Source: Lathyrus oleraceus
Taxonomy: Eukaryota > Streptophyta > Magnoliopsida > Fabales > Fabaceae
Direction of reading: 5' to 3'
DNA: 64,000 nt
NCBI RefSeq assembly: GCF_024323335.1
Contig: NC_066579.1
Location: 243,595,068 to 243,659,067 of the forward strand
The position numbers and the translations under genes were made by a program. This document shows positions 1-9,889 of this stretch, piece by piece (the stretch's first letter is position 1; every line of letters starts with the position of its first letter). The notes beneath the pieces were generated by a model. The model worked only from the letters and a program-made list of their open reading frames with translations, did not search any database and was not told the origin of the DNA.

Positions 1-404
1 CAGAAAGGGAAAAAGGGCAAAGAGCCAGAGAACGAAGGTTGAAGGAAGGAAAAGCTTGAAGCTCAAAGCTGCCGGATTAACTCAGGTAAGGGGGGTTTAT
101 CATCGATTAATGGGTATTATGGGATAATATGTGATGGGTAGTGAGAAACCATTGATTTGCCTCTGATTGAATGATGTATGATGAATTTGTGAACTTTTGG
201 GGAGGAACGAAATTGGGATTAAAATTGAAGAAATTCGTAGGAATTAGAGGTAGAAAGGTTAGCAATTTGTGAAATCGAAAGTGTATGATTCGTGTTAGAT
301 GAGATGAATGAATTGTGTGTAAAATTTGGACTGTAGAAGGTTGAATTGGATAGATCTCGTAGCAGGAAAAGCCATTGCAGATCTGGAAATTCTGGTTTCT
401 GGTC

Positions 405-630
405 ATACGCGTATGGCACTAGGCAATACGCGTATGATATGGCTGGTACGCGTATGGATGAGGCCTTACGCGTATGAGTGAGAAAGATGATGTTTTGAAC
501 GTGAAATTGTCTCTGTTGGTACGCGTAGGAGAATGTGGTACACGTAGCATATGCGTATGGGCTTGGGCAATACGCGTATGGACTTGGTCAGGAATGGGCA
601 ATACGCGTATGGGCATAGGCGATACGCGTA
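405..630 (+). repeat. Array of TACGCGTA palindromes in 5' LTR of A
   Basis: Eight perfect TACGCGTA copies start at 405, 427, 447, 467, 520, 571, 602 and 623. Two degenerate copies start at 539 and 550. Successive spacings are 22, 20, 20, 53, 19, 11, 21, 31 and 21 bp, all near multiples of 10.5. Some copies extend to the 12-bp palindrome CATACGCGTATG. The CGCG core is the type of site (CGCG box) bound by plant CAMTA factors; binding here is inference. Confidence 0.9.
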
Positions 631-940
631 TGGGCAGACTTGTGGTTTTCCGGAACTGTCGTTGTGCAGTTTTTGGTTGTTTAGGCTGAGTGATGTAACT
701 TAGCTGATGTATGACGTAGTAGGGATCATTTCCCGTTGTTTTGAGCAGTATAGGTATTAGTAGAGTGTGCTAATACTGTGTTTAATTAATTGACATGATA
801 TGATATGTTGATACATGTGTTGATGATGTGTGATGAAATGTATAATGCTGTGAATGTATATATTATGCATGTATTTGTGAATGGACTGTTGTATGGCTTA
901 GAGTGTGAGCATGTGTCCATTGTGGATTGTTGTTGATGTT

Positions 941-1127
941 GCATTGCTTGATGATTAGCGTGCATAGCATAGCCTGTGGGGCTGTAGCTAATTCCCATGG
1001 TGAGGAATTAGTGAGTGAATCATTATGGATTTGTTGATGATGTCTGCATGCTAGATGATTAGTGTGCATAGCATAGCCTTCGGGGCTGTAGCTAATTCCC
1101 ATGGTGAGGAATTAGTGAGTGAGTCAT
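941..1127 (+). repeat. 105-bp LTR duplication carrying CTAATTCC hairpins
   Basis: Two copies with a period of about 105 bp (941 and 1046) share a GCATAGCATAGCC block. Each also has an 8-bp inverted repeat, CTAATTCC/GGAATTAG, around an 8-nt loop. Element B has three copies of the hairpin motif and the solo LTR has two. Function unknown. Confidence 0.8.
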
Positions 1128-1453
1128 TAGATCTCAAATGAGTGGGACTAGTGAGCTTAGTAGCCGTATCTGGATTGATCGGTGAGCTTGAACTATATGT
1201 TCAAGAATAGTCGGTACCGCATGTGTGGAGTCTCATTGCATAAATTATGTATGGCGTATAATATGAATGGATGTATTCCAATATTATACGTGTGTTTGTG
1301 TTGGTGTTGAGTATTATGTTGAGTTGATGTGCTGTTACTGAATATATGTTTGGATTAGGGTGATGAAATGTGTTAAAATTACTTAGCATTACATAATGTT
1401 TTATAATGCTTATTATATTGATTGAGGAACTCACCCTTACAACTGTTTTTCAG

Positions 1454-1899
1454 GTAACGAGCAGTGATTGAGTAGGAGCTAGTACTTGGAGTCTAGAGTA
1501 GTTCCTTAGTGGGTCATGCTCTGATAGATGTAACATCGGGACGGGATGTTTGACTTGTTTTCATTGATGATTGTTGAATAAGCTTACATGTTTTGTATTG
1601 ATGTTGGATTTTATTCCGCTGCGAATTATGCAAATGTTTTATTTGATTAAATAAATGAGCATGACAGGATATTTTGATGATTGTTATGAAATGATTGTGT
1701 GACACCCTTCGGGGCATAATTACTCTGATTGATATTTTTATTATTTTAATTAAATATTTGGGGTATTAAGAAGGGTGTTACATTAGTGGTATCAGAGCAT
1801 AGTCGGTCGAGTCGAGTCGTAATTATTCTGTTTCGCTGTACGAGATAGGTGTTGTGTAACCCTATCAGTACTCATTGTTTTAGTTGTTTGGGTTTTCAG
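1454..1899 (+). other. Predicted leader intron 2 of A (removes LTR end and PBS)
   Basis: The donor half is GTAACG at 1454, directly after the first acceptor. The acceptor is TTGGGTTTTCAG|AATAGAG at 1899/1900, and the gag ATG follows at 1907. Splicing would remove the last 329 bp of the LTR and the primer binding site. The equivalent sites in B are 16811 (donor) and 16347 (acceptor), with the same 7-nt AATAGAG before the ATG. Prediction only. Confidence 0.5.
1787..1798 (+). other. Primer binding site, tRNA-iMet type (element A)
   Basis: TGGTATCAGAGC lies 4 nt after the LTR end. It is complementary to the 3' end of initiator methionine tRNA, the usual primer of Tekay-type and many other plant LTR elements. 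It primes minus-strand DNA synthesis. Confidence 0.93.
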
Positions 1900-1906
1900 A
1901 ATAGAG

Positions 1907-4900
1907 ATGGCTGGAAGAGGTAGAGATGATGCTGCGATTGCTGAGGCTCTGGGTATGCTAGCTGGAGTACTTGGAGGGAACCCGAATGTTGTGGGAATGG
2001 GAGCTGCTCGTCAACTGAGTGAGTTCCAGAAGAACAATCCTCCAATGTTCAAGGGAGCATACGATCCAGATGGCGCTCAGAAGTGGTTGAAGGAGATCGA
2101 GAGGATCTTCCGGGTAACTGAGTGTGCCGATAACCAGAAGGTCAGGTTCGGTACGCATATGCTGTCAGAGGAAGCTGATGATTGGTGGGTTGCTACCCGC
2201 ACTGAGTTGGAATCTGCTGGGAATGTTGAGATCACTTGGGCTGTGTTCAGAGAGAGATTCCTGAGGAAGTATTTTCCAGAGGATGTTAGAGGAAAGAAAG
2301 AGATAGAGTTCTTAGAATTGAAGCAGGGTAACAGGTCTGTTACTGAGTATGCTGCTAAGTTCACAGAGCTGTCAAAGTATTATACTCCCTATAACGAGGC
2401 TACTGGAGAATTTTCAAAATGTGTGAAGTTTGAGAACGGGTTACATCCCGAGATCAAGCAGGCTATTGGATACCAACGGATCAGAGTGTTTTCTGACTTG
2501 GTTGACTGTTGCAGGATTTTTGAACAGGATTCCAAAGCCAGAGCAGAGAGCTATCAACAAAGGGTTGATAGGAAAGGCAAGAATCAGAATGATCGTGGAA
2601 AACCGTATGCAGTTGGCAAAGGTTTTCAGAAGCAGGGTGTGATGAAGAGGCCTAGTGGGGGAGACTCTAGTGCTCCTGTTAAGTGTTATAGATGTGGTCG
2701 GGCTGGACATCGTGTCCATGAGTGTACCAGTGCTGAGATGAAGTGTTTCAAGTGTGGAAAAGGTGGTCATTTGGCTGCAGAGTGTCGGTTGAAGACTGTA
2801 ACTTGTTTCAACTGTGGAGAGTTGGGTCATATCAGCCCACAGTGTCTTAAGCCGAAGAAGGAGAATCAGTCAGGAGGCAAGGTCTTTGCTTTATCGGGTT
2901 CTGAGACTTCTGCAGATGATCGTTTGATCCGAGGTACGTGTTATATTAATGGCTTTCCTCTTGTAGCTATTATTGACACCGGTGCTACTCATTCCTTTAT
3001 ATCTTTGGATTGTGCTGTGAAACTTAAGTTAGAGATATCTGAGATGCTTGGAAGTATGGTGATTGATACTCCTGCAAAGGGTTCAGTGACTACTACTTCA
3101 GTTTGCTTGAGTTGTCCTTTGAGTATTTTTGGTAGAGACTTTGGGATAGACCTTGTGTGTCTTCCACTAGTGCAGATTGATGTTATTCTGGGTATGAACT
3201 GGTTGGTGTTTAACCGAGTTTATATCAACTGTTTTGATAGGGCTGTGATATTTCCTGAGATGGAGGAAGGAAAGAGTTTGTTTCTATCAGCCAGGCAGGT
3301 GAATGAGGCAGTGGCAGATGGGGCAGAGTTGTTTATGCTGTTAGCGACTTTGGAGGTTAAAGATAAACTGGTGATTTGTGATCTGGCTGTGGTGTGTGAT
3401 TTTCCTGATGTGTTTCCGGAAGAAGTGAATGAACTGCCGCCAGAACGTGAAGTTGAGTTCTCGATTGATTTGGTACCTGGTACTAGACCGATATCGATGG
3501 CTCCGTACCGTATGTCTGCTGTTGAGTTAGCTGAATTGAAGAGTCAGTTGGAAGATCTGTTGGATAAGAAATTTATTCGTCCGAGTGTGTCACCGTGGGG
3601 TGCGCCAGTGTTGTTGGTTAAGAAGAAAGAAGGTACTATGAGGTTGTGTGTGGACTACAGACAACTGAATAAAGTGACGATCAAGAATCGGTATCCTTTG
3701 CCGAGGATTGATGATTTGATGGATCAATTGGTTGGTGCGAGTGTGTTCAGCAAGATAGATTTGAGATCTGGGTATCATCAGATACGTGTAAAAACTGAGG
3801 ATATTCAGAAGACTGCTTTCAGAACAAGGTATGGACATTATGAGTATTCTGTAATGCCTTTTGGTGTGACTAATGCGCCTGGAGTGTTTATGGAGTATAT
3901 GAATAGGATTTTCCATCCGTACCTAGACAAGTTTGTGGTGGTGTTTATTGATGACATTTTGGTGTATTCGAAATCTGAAGAAGAGCATGCTGAGCATTTG
4001 AGAGTGGTTTTAGAAGTTCTACGAGAAAAGAAGTTATTTGCTAAACTGTCTAAGTGTGAATTTTAGTTAGAAGAGGTTAGTTTTCTTGGTCATGTGATTT
4101 CAAGAGGTGGTGTTGCTGTTGATCCTTCCAAGATAGAAGCGGTATCTAAGTGGGAAGCTCCGAAGTCTGTTGCTGAGATTCGAAGTTTTCTTGGTTTGGC
4201 TGGTTATTATAAGAAGTTCATTGAGGGATTTTCTAAGTTGGCGTTACCGTTGACGATGTTGACTAGAAAGGGGCAAGCATTTGTTTGGGACTCAAAATGT
4301 GAAGAAGGTTTCCAAGAGTTAAAGAGAAGGCTGACTACTGCTCCTATTCTGATATTACCGAGTTCGTCGGAACCATTTGAAGTTTACTGTGATGCTTCAT
4401 TGTTGGGTTTGGGTGGTGTGTTGATGCAGAATAAGCAGGTTATAGCTTATGCTTCGAGACAACTGAGGGTTCATGAGAGGAACTATCCGACACACGATTT
4501 AGAGTTGGCAGCTGTGGTATTTGTTCTGAAGTTATGGAGACACTATTTGTACGGGTCAAGATTTGAGGTTTTCAGTGATCATAAAAGTTTAAAGTATTTG
4601 TTTGATCGGAAAGAACTGAATATGAGACAGAGGAGATGGTTAGAATTTCTGAAGGATTATGACTTTGGTTTGAATTACCATCCGGGTAAAGCAAATGTAG
4701 TTGCTGATGCGTTGAGTCGGAAATCATTGCATATGTCTATGTTAATGGTTAAGGAATTGGATTTAATTGAGCAGTTTAGAGACTTGAGTTTGGTGTGTGA
4801 GAGTACTCACAATAGTGTTAAATTGGGAATATTGAAGTTAACGAGTGGTATTTTGGATGAGATTCGAGAGGGTCAGAAATCCGATGTGCTTTTGGTTGAT

Positions 4901-6277
4901 AAGTTGACTTTAGTGAATCAAGGTCAAGGTGGTGAATTCAGAGTTGATGAGAATGGTGTTTTGAAATTTGGTAATCGGGTGTGTATTCCGGATGTTACCG
5001 AACTTAAGAAGAGTATTCTTGAAGAAGGACATCGTAGTGGCTTGAGTATTCATCCTGGAGCTACGAAGATGTATCATGATTTGAAAAAGTTATTTTGGTG
5101 GCCAGGAATGAAGAAAGAAATTGCAAGTTTTGTTTATTCCTGTTTGACTTGTCAGAAGTCAAAGATTGAGCATCAGAAGCCGTCTGGGCTAATGCAACCG
5201 TTGGCTATTCCAGAGTGGAAGTGGGATAGTATCAGTATGGATTTTGTTTCTGGTTTACCGAGGACAAGTAAGAATTTTGAAGCCATTTGGGTGATTGTTG
5301 ACAGATTGACAAAGTCGGCTCATTTCATTCCGATCAGAATGGATTATCCGTTAGAGAGATTAGCTGAGTTGTATATTGATAAGATTGTAAGTTTGCATGG
5401 TATACCGTCGAGTATCGTTTCGGACAGAGATCCTAGATTTACATCGAAGTTTTGGGAAGGTTTGCAGAAGGCTTTGGGAACTAAGCTGAGATTGAGTTCT
5501 GCATATCATCCGCAGACTGATGGTCAGACTGAGAGGACCATTCAGTCATTAGAGGATCTTTTGAGAGCTTGTGTTTTGGAAAAGGGAGGCGCTTGGGATT
5601 GTTATTTGCCTTTGATTGAGTTTACCTACAACAATAGTTTTCATTCGAGCATTGGTATGGCACCGTTTGAAGCTTTGTATGGTAGGAGATGTCGGACGCC
5701 TTTATGTTGGTATGAGTCCGGTGAGAGTGTTGTGGTTGGACCGGAGATTGTTCAACAGACTACAGAAAAGATTAAGATGATTCAGGAGAAGATGAGAATT
5801 GCTCAGAGTCGTCAGAAGAGTTATCATGATAAGAGGAGGAAGTCACTTGAGTTCCAAGAGGGAGATCATGTGTTTCTTCGCGTTACTCCGATAACTGGTG
5901 TTGGTCGAGCTTTGAAGTCGAAAAAGTTGACACCTCGATTTATTGGTCCTTATCAGATTTTGGAGAGGATAGGGGAAGTAGCCTATCGTGTCGCTTTACC
6001 GCCGTCGCTTGCGAATTTACATGAGGTTTTTCATGTGTCTCAGTTGAGGAGGTACATTCATGATCCGTCGCATGTAGTCCAAGTAGATGATGTACAGGTG
6101 AGAGATAACCTGACTGTTGAAACATCACCTATGAGGATCGAGGATCGGGAGTTGAAGCAGTTGCGGGGTAAAGAGATTGCCTTGGTGAAGGTAGCTTGGG
6201 GAGGACCAGCAGGTGGCAATGTGACTTGGGAACTGGAGAGTAAGATGAAGGAGTCTTACCCAGAGTTATTCGCTTGA
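1907..6277 (+). pseudogene. Gag-Pol polyprotein of A, one internal nonsense codon
   Basis: One frame of 1456 codons, ATG to TGA, encodes the whole polyprotein. In order: gag capsid domain (about residues 30-220), three CCHC zinc knuckles (about 260-315), aspartic protease with DTGA (about 356), RT with FIDD (about 681), RNase H (D in YCDAS, about 825), integrase with an HHCC zinc domain (about 1040-1085) and a DDE core (about 1110, 1172, 1208), and a C-terminal chromodomain-like stretch (about 1400-1456). Codon 720 (4064-4066) is TAG where element B has TGG in the RT thumb region; everything else is open. The start is chosen because it is the first in-frame ATG and follows a splice-acceptor-like site by 7 nt. 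A truncated Gag-Pro-RT would be made, so this copy is probably non-autonomous unless read through or complemented. Confidence 0.95.
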
Positions 6278-6305
6278 GGTATGTTTTCGAGGACGAAAAC
6301 TCTTT

Positions 6306-6318
6306 AGTGGGGGAGAGT
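6306..6318 (+). other. Polypurine tract of A
   Basis: AGTGGGGGAGAGT directly abuts the 3' LTR start at 6319. It would prime plus-strand DNA synthesis. The same 13 bases occur in B (11940-11928, minus). Confidence 0.93.
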
Positions 6319-6395
6319 TGTAACACCCCGATAATAATATGATAATTATTTAAATTAAGTTAATAATATATTTATTAATTTAATTGGATAATTGG

Positions 6396-6440
6396 ATTAT
6401 TATTATTATTATTTTGGAATTATTATTATTATTATTATTG
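6396..6440 (+). repeat. ATT/TTA trinucleotide microsatellite in LTR
   Basis: Two runs of ATT repeats interrupted by a TTGGA-type block, in the first 130 bp of the LTR. Shorter versions are present in the B and solo LTRs. Confidence 0.85.
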
Positions 6441-6460
6441 GGATAATAATTATTGGAAAA

Positions 6461-6468
6461 TATATAAG
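6461..6468 (+). promoter_or_regulatory. Candidate TATA box of Tekay LTR
   Basis: TATATAAG stands 142 bp into the LTR. The solo LTR has the same octamer at 28226; B has only a weaker AATAAAAG at the matching place. Transcription would start about 30 bp downstream, giving an ATG-free first exon of roughly 120 nt before the donor at 6617. Confidence 0.45.
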
Positions 6469-6935
6469 TTGGAATTTAGGAAATCCCATTTTTTGGTAAA
6501 AAGTTATTTTTACGTGAAAAGGGAAAAGAGGCAGAAAGGGAAAAAGGGCAAAGAGCCAGAGAACGAAGGTTGAAGGAAGGAAAAGCTTGAAGCTCAAAGC
6601 TGCCGGATTAACTCAGGTAAGGGGGGTTTATCATCGATTAATGGGTATTATGGGATAATATGTGATGGGTAGTGAGAAGCCATTGATTTGCCTCTGATTG
6701 AATGATGTATGATGAATTTGTGAACTTTTGGGGAGGAACGAAATTGGGATTAAAATTGAAGAAATTCGTAGGAATTAGAGGTAGAAAGGTTAGCAATTTG
6801 TGAAATCGAAAGTGTATGATTCGTGTTAGATGAGATGAATGAATTGTGTGTAAAATTTGGACTGTAGAAGGTTGAATTGGATAGATCTCGTAGCAGGAAA
6901 AGCCATTGCAGATCTGGAAATTCTGGTTTCTGGTC

Positions 6936-7161
6936 ATACGCGTATGGCACTAGGCAATACGCGTATGATATGGCTGGTACGCGTATGGATGAGGCCTTAC
7001 GCGTATGAGTGAGAAAGATGATGTTTTGAACGTGAAATTGTCTCTGTTGGTACGCGTAGGAGAATGTGGTACACGTAGCATATGCGTATGGGCTTGGGCA
7101 ATACGCGTATGGACTTGGTCAGGAATGGGCAATACGCGTATGGGCATAGGCGATACGCGTA
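6936..7161 (+). repeat. TACGCGTA palindrome array, 3' LTR copy of A
   Basis: Base-for-base the same array as in the 5' LTR, with the same spacings (offset 6531). Confidence 0.92.
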
Positions 7162-8313
7162 TGGGCAGACTTGTGGTTTTCCGGAACTGTCGTTGTGCAG
7201 TTTTTGGTTGTTTAGGCTGAGTGATGTAACTTAGCTGATGTATGACGTAGTAGGGATCATTTCCCGTTGTTTTGAGCAGTATAGGTATTAGTAGAGTGTG
7301 CTAATACTGTGTTTAATTAATTGACATGATATGATATGTTGATACATGTGTTGATGATGTGTGATGAAATGTATAATGCTGTGAATGTATATATTATGCA
7401 TGTATTTGTGAATGGACTGTTGTATGGCTTAGAGTGTGAGCATGTGTCCATTGTGGATTGTTGTTGATGTTGCATTGCTAGATGATTAGCGTGCATAGCA
7501 TAGCCTGTGGGGCTGTAGCTAATTCCCATGGTGAGGAATTAGTGAGTGAATCATTATGGATTTGTTGATGATGTCTGCATGCTAGATGATTAGTGTGCAT
7601 AGCATAGCCTTCGGGGCTGTAGCTAATTCCCATGGTGAGGAATTAGTGAGTGAGTCATTAGATCTCAAATGAGTGGGACTAGTGAGCTTAGTAGCCGTAT
7701 CTGGATTGATCGGTGAGCTTGAACTATATGTTCAAGAATAGTCGGTACCGCATGTGTGGAGTCTCATTGCATAAATTATGTATGGCGTATAATATGAATG
7801 GATGTATTCCAATATTATACGTGTGTTTGTGTTGGTGTTGAGTATTATGTTGAGTTGATGTGCTGTTACTGAATATATGTTTGGATTAGGGTGATGAAAT
7901 GTGTTAAAAATACTTAGCATTACATAATGTTTTATAATGCTTATTATATTGATTGAGGAACTCACCCTTACAACTGTTTTTCAGGTAACGAGCAGTGATT
8001 GAGTAGGAGCTAGTACTTGGAGTCTAGAGTAGTTCCTTAGTGGGTCATGCTCTGATAGATGTAACATCGGGACGGGATGTTTGACTTGTTTTCATTGATG
8101 ATTGTTGAATAAGCTTACATGTTTTGTATTGATGTTGGATTTTATTCCGCTGCGAATTATGCAAATGTTTTATTTGATTAAATAAATGAGCATGACAGGA
8201 TATTTTGATGATTGTTATGAAATGATTGTGTGACACCCTTCGGGGCATAATTACTCTGATTGATATTTTTATTATTTTAATTAAATATTTGGGGTATTAA
8301 GAAGGGTGTTACA

Positions 8314-8626
8314 AAACCCGGCTGGCATAGCATGTGGCACAAAGTGAGCACTAGCAGCTGGCACAGTCGGAGCTACAATTTCAGATATAACCGTCCTCTG
8401 GGGAGGAGTTGCAGGAGGCTGAGAAGGTTGATTCTGAGCAGCAAGGAGTTGCTCCATCAAAGCGCCAAGTCTGGCGACCTCTTCCTTCAATTGACGGTTC
8501 TCTTGTTCCAACCGATCCATTACTCTGGCAGAATTGGCTCTTGTATAGTACCGGTGAGTCAGCTTGTCTTCAAAATAAATGAAGAGCACAGAGTTAGGCC
8601 ACAGACAAGAAGACCAAGAACGACAC
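8314..8626 (-). pseudogene. Gag N-terminus of E, broken by insertion of A
   Basis: The frame is open from a splice-acceptor-like site (GCATGAGCAG|G at 8627/8626). It encodes a conserved THRYYTRAN motif, then a leucine/glutamate-rich stretch likely to be coiled coil (LEQENRQLKEEVARL), then a Pro/Gln-rich segment, and is cut at 8313/8314 by the LTR of A. Element D has a close homologue (50171 leftward). The THRYxTRAN motif is upstream of the first plausible ATG (in MDRLEQEN), which suggests that the true N-terminus comes from an upstream exon. Structural capsid protein of the element. Confidence 0.75.
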
Positions 8627-8820
8627 CTGCTCATGCAAAATGATGCATGAAATGTTTATGCATATGCTTTGTTTTTATTTTCAAGGAACCCTTAGGGTAT
8701 TATTTGCAAATTTTAATTTTTAAGCATTTAATAGCATATGGAAATATCTCATCAAATATATTTGAGGCAAAGGAGTAAAACATTTATGATCATTACAAAG
8801 AGAAAAGGAAAATAAACATC
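8627..8820 (-). other. ORF1-gag spacer of E with conserved acceptor-like block
   Basis: A non-coding AT-rich spacer between the ORF1 stop (8821) and gag. It ends in CATCATTTTGCATGAGCAG. The block recurs before gag in C (26552), D (50172) and G (62464). Nothing else recognised. Confidence 0.5.
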
Positions 8821-9884
8821 CTATGGATCCCTAGAAGCTCGGGATGCTGGAAGACGAGATGCACACAGCTTCTTGATCTCTCTCTCTCATAGGCTGCTTC
8901 CATATCCGCTTTCTCCTTCGCAAGTCGATCATACTTCCTCTTCCAGAACTTGGAAGACTGAGGAAGCAGAGAAGTCCAAGTATCATTCGGATCATCGATC
9001 ACCTGATGCTCGAGAAACTCAATCAGAGCATCCTTCTCCTTCAGCTGATGAAGCAACTCTTCTCTTTCACGGATCTAAGCACGTGAAAGGTCTTCTTCTC
9101 TCAACTCCTCTACATCTTGGTTGGGGAGGGTTGAAGGCCCAGCCACATCCAATGGTGTAGGTCTCGGATGATCATACGACATAAGATATTCAGAAGCTCT
9201 CCGTCTGACCCAAGAGGTATATGGCTCCAAAGCAATGCAGTTCTTCGGACCCAACTCATTCCTAGTCTTATTGCAAATCTTGCGCCAAGCGCGGACAAAT
9301 CTGGCTTTCAGGCCTTGGGGATCTTTACCCTCCTGAAAGAATACACCTTCTAACAGAATGTTATGAGGTTTATCTTTTAGGGGGAACCCAAGCTGACGAC
9401 GTGCTAGAATAGGATTGTAGCTGATCCCACCACATGTACCAAGAAGAGGCACATTAGGGAATTCACCACAATAATCAATAATCTACACAGTATCATACAC
9501 GCGATCATACCAAGAGATATCATCATTAGTGAGAGACATGAGTCTCTGAGACCACCGTAGACATCCCTTGTTCTCCTTGAAAGCAACTGTCTGCGGTAAG
9601 TGCGAAATGAACCACTTATACAGCCGGGGCAGACAGCACACAATAACTCCTCCACCCTTTGCATTCCTCAGATGCAAAGAGACATAGGCATCACCCAACA
9701 GAGTCGGAACGGGATTAAGAACTGAGAAGATCCTAATGGCGTTCACATCCACAAATTTGTCGATGTTGGGGAGCAAAACCAATCCATAGATGAGCAACAC
9801 AAATAAAGCCTCAAAAGCATCCTCACTCCTGGCCTTCCCATAAACGGTAGCTTGAGCGATGAGGAACTCGGAAGGAAGACCCTG
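8821..9884 (-). pseudogene. E ORF1, C-terminal part (degenerate)
   Basis: Continues the ORF1 frame from 18503 once B and one copy of its target duplication are removed. It encodes the second half of a globular domain, with blocks such as NPVPTLLGD, LYKWFISHLPQ and RRQLGFPL that are also present in G (63036-63950), followed by a Glu/Lys-rich coiled-coil tail. I believe this is the DUF7745 family found in legume retroelement proteins (from memory). In-frame stops lie at 9483-9485 and 9075-9077, and a slippage in a GAGA run near 8885 puts the original stop (SRDP then TAG, 8823-8821) out of frame. Role of ORF1 unknown; ORF1 upstream of gag is typical of Ogre elements. Confidence 0.75.
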
Positions 9885-9889
9885 AATTC
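9885..9889. other. Target site duplication of B, left copy
   Basis: AATTC immediately before the TGTAAC end of the left LTR. The matching copy is at 18503-18507. Confidence 0.95.

Larger units (their letters stand above)
86..1453 (+). other. Predicted leader intron 1 inside the LTR of A
   Basis: The donor is ACTCAG|GTAAGG at 85/86 and the acceptor is CTGTTTTTCAG|GTAACG at 1453/1454. Both are close to the plant consensus. The same pair is kept in the 3' LTR (6617-7984), in B (18246-16812, minus strand) and in the solo LTR (28395-29793). The bases just after the acceptor (GTAACG) also look like a donor, so the site could be used recursively. Predicted from sequence only; no transcript data. 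Confidence 0.6.
1..1782 (+). repeat. 5' LTR of element A (partial)
   Basis: Identical to 6532-8313 apart from about three substitutions, near positions 149, 950 and 1379. The missing 213 bp at its 5' end hold the LTR start and the TATA-like box seen in the 3' copy. It ends in GGGTGTTACA at 1782, followed 4 nt later by the primer binding site. It contains the palindrome array, a 105-bp duplication and the predicted splice sites listed separately. Confidence 0.95.
1..8313 (+). mobile_element. Element A: Tekay/Del-type chromovirus, 5' end cut by window
   Basis: A near-complete Ty3/Gypsy element in the order 5' LTR (partial), PBS, gag-pol, polypurine tract, 3' LTR. The 5' LTR in view starts at position 214 of the 1995-bp 3' LTR and then matches it over 1782 bp with no net indel; I found three mismatches by eye, so the insertion is recent. 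LTR ends are TGTAAC/GTTACA inverted repeats. The right flank is the gag of element E, so A is nested in E. The target duplication cannot be checked because the left flank is outside the window. The tRNA-iMet-type PBS, three CCHC knuckles and C-terminal chromodomain point to the Tekay/Del lineage. Confidence 0.93.
6319..8313 (+). repeat. 3' LTR of element A (1995 bp)
   Basis: Starts TGTAACACCCCG after the polypurine tract and ends GGGTGTTACA, with E gag directly downstream. It holds the TATA-like box (6461), the predicted donor (6617) and acceptor (7984), and the palindrome array (6936-7161). From the TATA-like box to the donor there is no ATG and the strand is purine-rich. Confidence 0.96.

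Noticed and set aside
474..689. 71-codon ORF over the TACGCGTA array, repeated at 7005-7220
   Set aside because: It lies in the LTR, its sequence is dictated by the palindromes, and there is no start context or homologue; B and the solo LTR do not keep it.
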